A stretch of DNA of 64,000 nt from DAOUJI01 sp965219565 (GTDB lineage: Bacteria; Chloroflexota; Dehalococcoidia; Lucifugimonadales; JAGWBF01): NCBI GenBank assembly GCA_965219565.1, contig OZ244780.1, forward strand, positions 186,001 through 250,000, given 5' to 3'. A program made the position numbers and the translations under genes. Under the pieces are notes generated by a model that ran no database searches, was not told the origin of the DNA, and saw only the letters and a program-made list of their open reading frames with translations. Of the stretch, positions 53,706 to 64,000 are shown in pieces; positions within the stretch are counted from its first letter, which is position 1; each line of letters opens with the position of its first letter.

Positions 53706-54215
53706 TTACTCGAAGGCCAGCGTGGCGTAACGCATGAAGATGGTGCCCACCGGTTCGGCAAAGGGAGCGTTGCAGACCAGCACGGCTATTACATGCGTGT
53801 TGCCGGGAGTTGCCGATGCCTCCACCAAAGCTCGTTGCGGAGTGTTGTTGCCGGAAATTATCCATTTCTCCCGGTCGATTTGGCCGTCGATGTAGATTTC
53901 TCCGTAGTTGTCGACATTGGTCTCAAACCAGATACGGCCTCCGGCGACCTCCTGCCCTTTGACCTGTTCCGGGACGGTTATGTGGAGCCGGTACCAGGCG
54001 AAAGTAAATCCCACAGACCTCCGTTCTTGGAAGTCCGCGTCTTGTTCCCACCAGGAATCGTCGTAGTCCGGCAAACGGGCTTCGACTTCCCGCAGTTCCG
54101 CCACCAGCCCCTGGTTCGGTTCCCCAGGAACCAGACCCGGCGCTATTCGCCATCCGGTGGTCCCCAACACCGCTAAGTCCTCGGGGTTCTCCAGGTCCAA
54201 CGCTACTCTTGGCAT
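53706..54215 (-). CDS. Galactose-binding-like jelly-roll protein
   Basis: 169 residues with the pattern seen in the sugar-binding domain of glycoside hydrolase family 2 proteins: FAWYRLHITVPEQVKGQ, IWFETNVDNYGEIYIDGQID and NTHVIAVLVCNAP. It lacks a catalytic domain and a signal peptide. GGAGGAG precedes the ATG. A carbohydrate or structural binding role is inferred. Confidence 0.65.
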   Translation of the reverse strand: MPRVALDLENPEDLAVLGTTGWRIAPGLVPGEPNQGLVAELREVEARLPDYDDSWWEQDADFQERRSVGFTFAWYRLHITVPEQVKGQEVAGGRIWFETNVDNYGEIYIDGQIDREKWIISGNNTPQRALVEASATPGNTHVIAVLVCNAPFAEPVGTIFMRYATLAFE

Positions 54216-54295
54216 TTCTCCTCCTTCCTAATGGGCAAAATTGCAGTAAACCACTCGGCTGGGCGGCCTGGCACGAAAGCCGAGGCTGCATGACC

Positions 54296-54703
54296 TCACT
54301 TGGACGATTGCCGGCTCATGTGGTCGAGGACCGCGCGGGTCAGCAACCCCGATCGCGATTCCCCTTCCCGGATAGCGGCTTCATCTATGATTGCCAACAC
54401 GCGGGCTGGCATCGTGATGTTGACTCGCACCGTTTTGCCGGAAAGTTTAGAGATGTCCACATCAACTAGTCCCCAGACGCCAGCGGCGAAATCCGGGTTG
54501 GCTTGATGGGTCTCCAGCGGGCGATGGTCGGGAATGGGATGGCCATCCATGAGCAGGGTTTCGATATGACCCACAATGGCCTCTTGCGCCATGTCAAAGG
54601 CGTCGTCCAGGGTGTCGCCGCCCGAGAAGCATCCGGGCAAGTCCGGCACGGTTATCCCATAGCTGCTGCCTTCATCCTTGTGAATCACGACTGGGTACCG
54701 CAT
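54296..54703 (-). CDS. hicB: HicB-family antitoxin
   Basis: About 135 residues: an N-terminal RNase H-like HicB fold (MRYPVVIHKDEGSSYGITVP, DLPGCFSGGDTLDDAFDMAQ) and a C-terminal ribbon-helix-helix-like segment (RVNITMPARVLAIIDEAA) for DNA binding and self-regulation. Its ATG shares one base with the hicA stop (TAATG), so translation is coupled. Confidence 0.9.
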   Translation of the reverse strand: MRYPVVIHKDEGSSYGITVPDLPGCFSGGDTLDDAFDMAQEAIVGHIETLLMDGHPIPDHRPLETHQANPDFAAGVWGLVDVDISKLSGKTVRVNITMPARVLAIIDEAAIREGESRSGLLTRAVLDHMSRQSSK

Positions 54704-54897
54704 TATCGTGTCCTCCAGTCCCATCCGGCTTGCCGAAAGATACTGCGCAGGGTGCCGATGGGGATGTCCTTGCGAGGATGCTGGATTGTAACTACTCCGG
54801 ACTTCTCAAAGTGTGTGAAGTGGTGGTGGCTGCCGCCGATGTTCCTCAGCATCCACCCGTTCTCCCGAAGCCTGCGTATGACCTCCGCACTGTCCAC
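54703..54897 (-). CDS. hicA: HicA-family mRNA interferase toxin
   Basis: 64 residues: SAEVIRRLRENGWMLRNIGG, the catalytic-His loop GSHHHFTH, and HPRKDIPIGTLRSIFRQAG. It cleaves mRNA and is neutralised by HicB. The GTG start lacks a ribosome site and begins six bases after a -10 box, which suggests a leaderless transcript. Confidence 0.9.
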   Translation of the reverse strand: MDSAEVIRRLRENGWMLRNIGGSHHHFTHFEKSGVVTIQHPRKDIPIGTLRSIFRQAGWDWRTR

Positions 54898-54903
54898 ATA
54901 CGT

Positions 54904-54909
54904 AGTATA
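54904..54909 (-). promoter_or_regulatory. -10 box of hicAB, probably giving a leaderless mRNA
   Basis: TATACT on the minus strand is followed by six bases and the hicA GTG, so transcription would start at or next to the start codon. No good -35 is visible. Confidence 0.45.
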
Positions 54910-55489
54910 TACGCTGCCATCGCAAGTGTGGAGGCGCTTGGAGCCTACGCCTTAGCGCCGACGTGGCCGGGCTCCAGGTTAGGGGGCCGACACCTCAAGT
55001 TGGCGTTCCAACCATGGGGACCCCTTGCTTAGAATCATAGGGAATGGGCGGCAATTTAGGTTGGCGCCTTGACCAAAAGCTCTACCCGTTCCAGTGAGAC
55101 GCCTCCGTAGGGTAGACCATCTTCGTCTCGGTCCGCCAGGATGCATCTGATCTCGTCGATAATCAGGTCAGATGTCTCAGGGTGTGGAAGCCGCATTCGG
55201 GAAGAGCCAACACTATGCTCATCCTCGGTGGCGGCTTCCCTTGATATTTTCCAGGGCCCCGCACCGGTTGTCTCCCTGGCTGACGCACCCCGGCAGTGCA
55301 GGAAAGACGACCGAATATCCCCCATCGTCTTGGAGAGAGAGGATGACTGTAAACGCACAGGTTTCCTATGACATGTTCGATCCTTGGTCTTCTGCTAATG
55401 CGAACGGCTCAGTGGATCTGCGCTTTGTTTCCAACGACTATTAAACGCTCCTGTGAGTCGTTTGATGGAGCTGCACACCTACGAGGTTT
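54910..55489. other. 580-base gap without a convincing gene
   Basis: Between hicA and the initiator tRNA. A 100-codon minus-strand frame (55056-55358) has a protein-like end (SDLIIDEIRCILADRDEDG and GVSLERVELLV) but a poor start and mixed composition. It may be the remains of a gene. A GGCGC-rich stretch near 54950-54980 shows nothing else. Confidence 0.35.
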
Positions 55490-55564
55490 TGGTAGCGGGG
55501 GTTGGACTCGAACCAACGACCTTCGGGTTATGAGCCCGACGAGCTGCCACTGCTCCACCCCGCA
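55490..55564 (-). tRNA. Initiator tRNA-Met (CAT), CCA encoded
   Basis: The 75-nt cloverleaf on the minus strand has acceptor strands TGCGGGG/CCCCGCT, D arm GAGC...GCTC, anticodon stem-loop TCGGGCTCATAACCCGA with three G-C pairs, T arm GTTGG...CCAAC, discriminator A and genomic CCA. The unpaired position 1-72 (T-T) and GGG/CCC anticodon stem are initiator features. Confidence 0.95.
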
Positions 55565-55659
55565 CCGAGTCTCGAGCGATGGGCGGCGGGTGGCTCCCTT
55601 GTTGAGGGTCCGCACGCCCGGGTTGAAAGGCAGGTTGTAATTCTTGGGAGTTGGTCTGA

Positions 55660-55785
55660 CTAGGCTTCGTCTACGTTGCCGGAGCCCTTACAGATCTGGC
55701 AAACGTGGGGAGCGCCGGAGCCGCAGTTGCGGCAGTTGAATACTCTGCAGGCGCCTGAGCCCTTGCAGTGTTCGCACTTTGCCAC
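55660..55785 (-). CDS. 41-aa cysteine-rich zinc-knuckle protein
   Basis: A GTG-started ORF with GGGAGGTG upstream encodes 41 residues containing CEHCKGSGAC, NCRNCGSG and CQICKGSG: CxxCxGxG-type motifs as in the DnaJ zinc region, enough for two zinc ions. It lies between the 23S gene and the initiator tRNA on the same strand. A real but unassigned small protein; a ribosome- or chaperone-related role is a guess. Confidence 0.65.
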   Translation of the reverse strand: MAKCEHCKGSGACRVFNCRNCGSGAPHVCQICKGSGNVDEA

Positions 55786-55845
55786 AGCTCACCTCCCATA
55801 AGAGTTGGAAGAACTGAGAACAGGGTCTTTAAGGGCGCCGCCATG

Positions 55846-55880
55846 CCCCCTCTCCCAGAGGGAGATTGTTGGGGTGATGG
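55846..55880. repeat. Dispersed inverted repeat downstream of 23S
   Basis: GCCCCCTCTCCCAGAGGGAG continues as ATTGTTGGGGTGATGG, a member of the CCCTCTCC/GGAGAGGG family. Confidence 0.55.
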
Positions 55881-55910
55881 TTTGGCGATTGGTATGGAGT
55901 TCTTAGCGTG

Positions 55911-58968
<3,058 letters not shown>

Positions 58969-59047
58969 CACGCTAGGAACTCCATACGCGGATTTCAATG
59001 ACCCTATTCTCTTGTTAACGTGCTTTGCGGCGGTCGGTTTACGCACT

Positions 59048-59081
59048 GAGCGGCGGCTGGGTTCCCCCGTAGCCGCCGCTC
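59048..59081 (-). promoter_or_regulatory. Leader hairpin of the 23S transcript
   Basis: A perfect 11-bp stem (GAGCGGCGGCT with AGCCGCCGCTC) around a 12-nt loop, about 80 bases before the mature 23S 5' end. It has no T-tract and is probably a folding or processing element. Confidence 0.55.
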
Positions 59082-59148
59082 GCGGGTTGCCCATCTCGTA
59101 TGTTTGTTATGTGTCGTTCATCATACGCTGTGCCGCTTAATAGAAATC

Positions 59149-59178
59149 ATTATAGGACTGCCCTTTCCATTGAGTCAA
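59149..59178 (-). promoter_or_regulatory. Promoter of the stand-alone 23S gene
   Basis: On the minus strand TTGACT (59173-59178) and a perfect TATAAT (59149-59154) are 18 bases apart, about 180 bases before the 23S 5' end. Confidence 0.75.
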
Positions 59179-59193
59179 GGGTTTTCCGCACAA

Positions 59194-59267
59194 AAACGCA
59201 AGGACGCTATGACGCAACGGCTCCAATATATCCTTTGCATCATTGCGTCCCTGCACCATTGCGTTAA
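59194..59267. repeat. Imperfect inverted repeat upstream of the 23S promoter
   Basis: AACGCAAGGACGC...GACGCAA on the left pairs in part with TTGCGTCC...ATTGCGTT on the right. It lies between the 2-hydroxyacid dehydrogenase stop and the 23S promoter and may end transcription or be a dispersed element. Confidence 0.5.
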
Positions 59268-59274
59268 TCCGCCC

Positions 59275-60243
59275 TTAGAACCATTTGTCCTTGTCCACCA
59301 CGTTGCGCAGCGGACGACCCTCGTTGAACCGCAGGCAGTTGTCTATGAACAGCTCGGTGCGCCGGTCGTTCACATAGGGGCCTCGGCCCGCCACATGGGG
59401 CGTGATCAGGACTCCCGGAGCTATCCACAGTGGATGCTCCGCCGGCAGCGGCTCCACCTGGAACACGTCCAGCCCAGCCCCGGCGATCTCCCCCGACTGA
59501 AGGGCTGCCGTCAGGTCGTCAAGCTTCACCGTGGCCCCCCGCCCAATGTTGATGAAGAAAGCGGACCTCTTCATAGCGCGGAACTGCTCCCGCCCAAACA
59601 TCCCCTGGGTGTCCGGTGTCTCCGGCACCGTGGCGATGACAATATCTCCCTGCCCGAGCGCCTGGAGCAGGTCGTCGGGACGATAGACTTCTGAGAACCC
59701 GGGAGGCGGCTCATCCACCCGAGGGTCCACCGCCAGGACCGTCATGCCGAACTCCGCGCACAGACGGCCCGCCTCTGCCCCGATGCCTCCAGCTCCCACT
59801 ACTACGGCGGTGGCGTCAGGCAGGTAGATGGGGTCGTAGACCTGGTTCCATTCCTGCCGCATCTGCAGGGGCATGTAGACGTGGAGCCCCTTGGCGAAGG
59901 ACAGAACGAACGCCATGATGTGCGAGCTGATGTAGTCGTTGTAGATTCCCCGGGTGTTGGTCACCAACACGTCGCTGTCGATGAGGCCCTGGTGGTACCA
60001 GCCCGCCTGTGGACCGGCCTGTGGGCAGGCTACCCATTTCAGGTTGACTCCCCGTTCGAACAACTCCGGGACGATGTTGCCGAAAGCCGCGTCCATGTCG
60101 CCAATGACCTCCAGCGCCTCCCCTACGGTACGGCAAGCGGTCACGTCGATGTCCGGAGCGGCCTCCTTGAGCATCGGAGGCCATTCCCTGACACGCCAGT
60201 CATCGTCTTCTCCGTCGCCCAATATCAGCAGCTTGAACCCCAT
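59275..60243 (-). CDS. D-2-hydroxyacid dehydrogenase family protein
   Basis: 322 residues. The Rossmann motif is VVGAGGIGAEAGRLC with Asp at the end of strand two (VLAVDPR); NIGRGATVKLDDL carries the region after the catalytic Arg (ATVPETPDTQGM before it), and the catalytic His is in TPHVAG. The N-terminal domain is less conserved. It reduces a 2-keto acid with NAD(P)H or the reverse; the substrate is unknown. It runs toward the 23S gene. Confidence 0.9.
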   Translation of the reverse strand: MGFKLLILGDGEDDDWRVREWPPMLKEAAPDIDVTACRTVGEALEVIGDMDAAFGNIVPELFERGVNLKWVACPQAGPQAGWYHQGLIDSDVLVTNTRGIYNDYISSHIMAFVLSFAKGLHVYMPLQMRQEWNQVYDPIYLPDATAVVVGAGGIGAEAGRLCAEFGMTVLAVDPRVDEPPPGFSEVYRPDDLLQALGQGDIVIATVPETPDTQGMFGREQFRAMKRSAFFINIGRGATVKLDDLTAALQSGEIAGAGLDVFQVEPLPAEHPLWIAPGVLITPHVAGRGPYVNDRRTELFIDNCLRFNEGRPLRNVVDKDKWF

Positions 60244-60329
60244 GTCTCACCCCCAGGTTAAGTAGGCCCGGCCCTAACCTTATACCACGAACCTTGCTCA
60301 CCACAACTCCAGTGCACCACTCCTGTTCA

Positions 60330-60366
60330 CCCTGAGCGAAGCGCCAGCCTTGAGACTGCCGAAGGG
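60330..60366. repeat. CCTGAG...CGAAGGG dispersed repeat
   Basis: CCCTGAGCGAAGCGCCAGCC continues as TTGAGACTGCCGAAGGG. It is kin to the CCCTGAGCTTGCCGAAGGG unit at 24711-24729 and lies in the 277-base gap after the dehydrogenase start. Confidence 0.55.
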
Positions 60367-60421
60367 CCCCTTCTACTTCCGTCTTTCCGGCGGAATCCAG
60401 AGGAGCCACAGAGTATATACG

Positions 60422-60446
60422 GTGGGGCGACCACCGGTCGCCCCAC
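60422..60446. repeat. Palindrome of the GGGGCGACC family
   Basis: GTGGGGCGACC and GGTCGCCCCAC are perfect 11-base arms around ACC. It is a sister to the palindrome at 4981-5000. Confidence 0.6.
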
Positions 60447-60520
60447 TCCATTTGACGGCGGGCCCCTGAGAGCTTGCCGGAATCCCACCCCTCAATGTAC
60501 CATCACCGGAGTTTTTCCCC

Positions 60521-60886
60521 ATGACCGCCGAGCAGGCCGAGGCTCTGGAGAATCCCCGGACAGCCCGCCCTGAGGGACTTCCTTCTGCCCAGGCGGCGAT
60601 GGAAAGCGGTTCAATGCTGTGCGGCGCTCTCAACCAGGTGACCGAGTCGACTATGGAGATCCAGGAGAAATATCCCGGTCTGGAGCGGCTCTACGTTAGC
60701 TGCACCCTGTTCGGTTGCTCTCTAGAGTTGACCCGGGAACAACTCCAGCGTTTCGCCGAAGAGGCCATGCCCCCACTTCAAGCAACATTCATCCACATAA
60801 GTCCGCCCGCGTTGACTTATAATGGGCCACTAAGGAGGGCGGCCCAAGTCTGGCCCAAGTTTGGCCCGACCATGGCCTTAATTTAG
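60521..60886 (+). CDS. Hypothetical protein, 121 aa
   Basis: The central part (MEIQEKYPGLERLYVSCTLF, ELTREQLQRFAEEAMPPLQA) reads like a folded helical domain, and the stop lies one base before the ATG of the MEMO gene, which suggests coupling. GGAG lies about nine bases before the ATG. The C-terminal 25 residues are low in content. I do not recognise a family. Confidence 0.5.
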   Translation: MTAEQAEALENPRTARPEGLPSAQAAMESGSMLCGALNQVTESTMEIQEKYPGLERLYVSCTLFGCSLELTREQLQRFAEEAMPPLQATFIHISPPALTYNGPLRRAAQVWPKFGPTMALI

Positions 60887-60887
60887 T

Positions 60888-61745
60888 ATGGAAGGAATAC
60901 GCCAACCCGCCGTCGCGGGCCAGTTGTACCCAGACGATCCCGAACGCTTGCTGCGGCTCATCAGACGTTGCTACCAGCACTCTGTGGGGCCCCGCAGGCT
61001 TCCCCTGGAGTATTCAGACCCCATGCGGGGTCTGGTGGGGCTGATAGTCCCCCACGGCTCCTATCACGAGTCCGGCCCGGTGGCGGCCCACGCCTATCAC
61101 CTGATGGCGCGCCTCGGCCGGTTGGAAGTCGTGGTGATTTTAGGTCCAAACCACTGGGGTCAGGGCCGGGAGATTGCCCTCTCTTCCTGGCAGACGTGGG
61201 AGACCCCGTTAGGGGCGTTGGACGTGGACGCTGAGGCCGCCCGGCGGCTGTGCGGTTTGCTGCCGTCTGTGGCGGAAGACTCCGAGTCCCACCAGTGGGA
61301 GCACTCCATAGAGGTGCAGCTTCCCTTCTTGCTGCATCTCTTCGGCGACAAGGTCCGAATCCTGCCCGTCGGCCTGCGCGGTGAGACGGTGGATGACTGC
61401 ATCGCCCTGGGTCAGGCCCTCGTGGAGTCCTTGGACGGACGTCCGGCGGCAATCCTGGCCAGCTCCGACCTGTCCCACAACATGCCCGAAAGCCGGGCCA
61501 GAGACGGAGACCTGCGGGCCTTGCAGGCCATTCGGGACATGGACACCGAAAAGCTGACTGCGCTCGTAGGCCCTGGAGGAGTCAACATGTGTGGGCCTGG
61601 GGCCGTCGTCGCGATGATTTCGGCCATGTCTGCGGCTGGCGCCACCGCCGTGCGGGTGCTGGCCTACGGCACTACCGCCGACACCATGGGAGAGTCCTCC
61701 AGCGTTGTGGGCTATGCGGCGGCGGCGGCGCGTCCTATGGCTTAA
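60888..61745 (+). CDS. MEMO/AmmeMemoRadiSam system protein B
   Basis: 285 residues of the MEMO1 family: RQPAVAGQLYP, VVILGPNHWG, HQWEHSIEVQLPFL and ILASSDLSHNM supply the three metal-binding His and the Cys/Asp region. The usual PHAGYxYSG motif is changed to PHGSYHESG. The family is a dioxygenase fold related to LigB with uncertain substrate. The AMMECR1 and radical-SAM partners are absent from the window. Confidence 0.88.
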   Translation: MEGIRQPAVAGQLYPDDPERLLRLIRRCYQHSVGPRRLPLEYSDPMRGLVGLIVPHGSYHESGPVAAHAYHLMARLGRLEVVVILGPNHWGQGREIALSSWQTWETPLGALDVDAEAARRLCGLLPSVAEDSESHQWEHSIEVQLPFLLHLFGDKVRILPVGLRGETVDDCIALGQALVESLDGRPAAILASSDLSHNMPESRARDGDLRALQAIRDMDTEKLTALVGPGGVNMCGPGAVVAMISAMSAAGATAVRVLAYGTTADTMGESSSVVGYAAAAARPMA

Positions 61746-61776
61746 TCTGGGCCAGGAGCCTGCAGCCTCCGGCCGT

Positions 61777-62301
61777 TCATTGCTGGACGAATCTGAGGTA
61801 GACCTCTTCTTCCGACAGAGGTTCCTGGTGGAACCAGCTTTCGTCGACTATCCTGTAGACTTGGTCCAGACCCTCCAGCACCCGGCCCGTGAGCGCCTGG
61901 GCGTCTTCCGGGGAGTTTGCCAGGCCAGTCTCGTCCTCCAGGTCGGACAACACCCCGGAAATGGCTCTCAGCAGCTCCACCGTACCCACGTGGGTTGCGT
62001 TGCTGCGGGCGGTTGACAAGCTGCGGTATATCGACGACGCGCTGTGGTCCTTCAGTAGCATGGAAAGGGACTGGTGCGGGTCCTCGATGTATATGCCCCA
62101 TGCCGCCGCTGCTGCGACGAGAGATTCCTGAAATGTCCGGTGATCGGTCCCGTTGACCACTGCCGCCTGGGCGGCTGTGTTCACCACACGCGCAATGTTC
62201 TCGGCGCGTTCCAGCCAGCGTCCCAACCAGATTAGGTTGTACACCCTGGAGTCGGTGAGCCACCGGTCACTGTTGAAGGATATAGACCTTGGTTCAGTCA
62301 T
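61777..62301 (-). CDS. Short alpha-E domain protein
   Basis: 174 residues. NLIWLGRWLERAENIARVVN is the alpha-E (DUF403) N-terminal signature, and HVGTVELLRAISGVLSDLED and the tail are related, but the full domain is about 310 residues, so about half is missing. It follows the transglutaminase and ATP-grasp genes on the same strand, the known order for this peptide-ligase-like cluster. Confidence 0.75.
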   Translation of the reverse strand: MTEPRSISFNSDRWLTDSRVYNLIWLGRWLERAENIARVVNTAAQAAVVNGTDHRTFQESLVAAAAAWGIYIEDPHQSLSMLLKDHSASSIYRSLSTARSNATHVGTVELLRAISGVLSDLEDETGLANSPEDAQALTGRVLEGLDQVYRIVDESWFHQEPLSEEEVYLRFVQQ

Positions 62302-62364
62302 CTACGTGCAGACCTCACTAATAAGATCGGGTATAAATTTGGGCCTAGCATCGAACAACAAGGG

Positions 62365-63273
62365 TTAGCGTACAGGGTCCACCAGAATCAGCCCACGGGC
62401 GTCTTCGAACGAAACCGAGTTCCGGTCGAAGTAAACCTGGGCCGTGGCTATGTCCAGCTGCCCCGATCCCTTGGATACGAAGGAGCCGGAGACGGGAGGA
62501 GCTTCCGAGTAGTCCCGGCCTAAGCCGAACTTGAGATAGTTGGTCCCGATTTCTATCACGACCCCTTTTGTGGGGTCGGCGGGCAGCCAGCCGGCCTCCG
62601 GGTGCAGGAACTCAAGCCAGGCGTGGGTCTCACCGGGCTGCCGCGTCAACAACCCGCTCACGTACCGGGCCGGAATGCCCACGGCCCGCATCATACCCAA
62701 CGCCAGGTGGGTCTTGTCCTGGCATACGCCCTTCATGGATGTCAGAACGTCGGAGGCGTTGGTGGCCACGGAGGTGTTCCCTCGTTCGTACTCGACGTTC
62801 TCGTGCACCCACGCCACTATTCGGCTCACAGTCTCCAGAAAACCGTCGGCTCCGCCCACTACGTCCCTCGCCGTCTCTGCCACCGTCGCCGGGTCCACCA
62901 GCGGCGTCGCCGTTAAGAACTCCTCGGCGTCGGGATCGTGCCTCAACGACGACAAGGGCAAGTCCGCGACTATAGGTGATGCTTCGCACAAGTACGCTTG
63001 TCCGATGGCGGCGATGACCAATTCCTGGTGCGGCACCGTTACCCGGACGCGGTGGACTACATTCCCCAAGCGGTCCGAGTATTCCACCTTCCTGCCCGGA
63101 GGAGTGGTCTCTACGTCGTAGCTTGCGGCTTTCTGACGCTGGTCGGTATACGCCGAAATCCTCAGGAAGTTGTCGTTCTGGACCACCACGTCGGAGTATT
63201 CATACCGGGCCACGTAGGCGTAGTGCACTAGAACGGATTCGTCGGCTGCCTGACTACCCAACTCGGCTTGCAT
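62365..63273 (-). CDS. Transglutaminase-like protein of the alpha-E/ATP-grasp cluster
   Basis: 302 residues. YVARYEYSDVVVQNDN opens the N-terminal beta domain; the catalytic Cys is in MKGVCQDKTHLALGMMR, His in GETHAWLEF and Asp in GWLPADPTKG. It overlaps the ATP-grasp gene by 46 bases. Such proteins may act as peptidases or amide-forming enzymes for a peptide of unknown identity. Confidence 0.88.
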   Translation of the reverse strand: MQAELGSQAADESVLVHYAYVARYEYSDVVVQNDNFLRISAYTDQRQKAASYDVETTPPGRKVEYSDRLGNVVHRVRVTVPHQELVIAAIGQAYLCEASPIVADLPLSSLRHDPDAEEFLTATPLVDPATVAETARDVVGGADGFLETVSRIVAWVHENVEYERGNTSVATNASDVLTSMKGVCQDKTHLALGMMRAVGIPARYVSGLLTRQPGETHAWLEFLHPEAGWLPADPTKGVVIEIGTNYLKFGLGRDYSEAPPVSGSFVSKGSGQLDIATAQVYFDRNSVSFEDARGLILVDPVR

Positions 63274-64000
63274 GACCCCCCTGAAGAGTTGTTGGTGACC
63301 CGACCGGAAGGCTCCGAGACCCTCGTGAGACCTCCCGGAAACACGGTGACCTCGCCGTAACCGTTTTGGATGGCAAACACCCGCAGGTCCACGTAACGTT
63401 GCTGGAACTCGCCTTCGGATTCATCCAACACCAGGTGCTGGGAGAAGTCCAGCGTCTCCTGGGCGACGAACCCCTGGGGTTGTTCAATGACCTGCTGGGA
63501 CAGACGGCTTCGATAGGCGCCTCCCAGGTCCGGCATGATGTACACCCCCAGCCCTCCGTACCCCTGACGTGTCTTCAGCACCAGGTTGTCTAGGTTCTGA
63601 AGCACGTATTGCCGGTTGGCCGGAACTCGCAAGTCGTAGCTTTTGGCCTGTTCCAGGATGGGCTCTTCTCCAGTATAGGCCCTGATCATATCCGGCGCCC
63701 AGAGAAAGACCAGCTTGTCGTCGGCCGCTCCGGTGCCCATCGCGTTGACCATGACCACCTTGTGGTTAAGATAGGCGTCCATCAGGCCGGGCACGAACAG
63801 GTCCAGGTCCTGCACCCGCCGGTAGATCAAGTCAACCTCTATGTCCCCGCCCATTGCCTTGGCCCAGACTCTTCCGTTGGCGCCTATGTACAGGTCCGAA
63901 CCCTCGACCAAAGCCACTCCCAGCAACTCCGACAAGTAGCGGTGCTCGAAAAATGCCGCGCCGTACTTGCTGTCCGTCAGGAGCACGCACACGGGCGATT
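63228..64000 (-). CDS. Circularly permuted ATP-grasp protein, partial
   Basis: The frame is open to the right window edge, so the N-terminal half is missing. About 257 residues remain: FFEHRYLSELLGVALVEGSD, VDLIYRRVQDLDLFVPGL, VNAMGTGAADDKLVFLW and VLKTRQGYGGLGVYIMPD are signatures of the DUF404/407 ATP-grasp family, which is thought to ligate amino acids or peptides. The C-terminus ends with a Ser/Gly-rich tail. Confidence 0.88.
   Translation of the reverse strand, partial: SPVCVLLTDSKYGAAFFEHRYLSELLGVALVEGSDLYIGANGRVWAKAMGGDIEVDLIYRRVQDLDLFVPGLMDAYLNHKVVMVNAMGTGAADDKLVFLWAPDMIRAYTGEEPILEQAKSYDLRVPANRQYVLQNLDNLVLKTRQGYGGLGVYIMPDLGGAYRSRLSQQVIEQPQGFVAQETLDFSQHLVLDESEGEFQQRYVDLRVFAIQNGYGEVTVFPGGLTRVSEPSGRVTNNSSGGSCKPSWVVRQPTNPF

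Noticed and set aside
55056..55358. 100-codon minus-strand frame
   Set aside because: Only its end looks protein-like; the start and composition are poor, so it is mentioned as a possible remnant only.

Overview
The window is a high-GC, densely coded stretch of a bacterial chromosome. The gene set points to Chloroflexota, most likely a Dehalococcoidia/SAR202-type lineage. The evidence is a four-gene coenzyme F420 block (cofC, cofD, cofH, cofG) with a luciferase-like F420 oxidoreductase, a cytosolic reductive-dehalogenase-like Fe-S protein, a UPF0182 membrane protein inside the arginine cluster, three tandem NIPSNAP genes, and 23S and 5S rRNA genes that lie apart. This assignment is inference; no 16S gene is present.

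Layout. 1-1.3 kb: the cut end of a phage-type terminase large subunit with a zinc-ribbon mini-gene upstream. 1.6-8.4 kb (minus strand): reductive-dehalogenase-like protein, a 59-aa protein, radA, a frameshifted DUF429 gene, and clpC with a clear promoter. 8.7-13.9 kb: a lone 5S rRNA with its own promoter, then a retropepsin-like protein, a membrane pentapeptide-repeat protein and a single-chain restriction-modification enzyme. 13.9-24.5 kb: a MoaD-MoaE fusion diverges from argJ-argB-UPF0182-argD-argG-argH-rpe. 24.5-34.5 kb: rpmB, a FakA-like DAK2 protein, recG, an HNH endonuclease of foreign look, a VOC protein, argS, fabI and a luciferase-like oxidoreductase with no ordinary start codon. 34.5-42.2 kb (minus): cofC, cofD, cofH, cofG, three NIPSNAP genes and ruvB. 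42.2-44.6 kb: a two-gene type II restriction-modification system. 44.9-51 kb: iron handling, with an MbfA-like ferritin/VIT transporter convergent with an Fe(III) ABC operon (fbpA-fbpB-heme-monooxygenase-like-fbpC) driven by a near-consensus promoter inside a palindrome. 51-55 kb: DUF1800 protein, NHL propeller, a jelly-roll protein and a HicAB toxin-antitoxin pair. 55.5-59.3 kb: initiator tRNA-Met, a 41-aa cysteine-rich protein and a stand-alone 23S rRNA with its own promoter, leader hairpin and processing stem. 59.3-64 kb: a 2-hydroxyacid dehydrogenase, an unknown protein, a MEMO-family protein, and a minus-strand set of alpha-E, transglutaminase-like and ATP-grasp proteins running off the right edge.

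Intergenic regions carry several families of short dispersed inverted repeats (a CCCTCTCC/GGAGAGGG family, a GGGGCGACC palindrome family, a CCTGAG...CGAAGGG family and one longer MITE-like element). Gene products that plausibly act together are the arginine pathway, F420 synthesis with F420-using enzymes, and iron import, release and storage. No CRISPR array, transposase or integrase was seen. All coordinates and motifs come from reading the sequence; no searches were run, so family assignments rest on recalled signatures.
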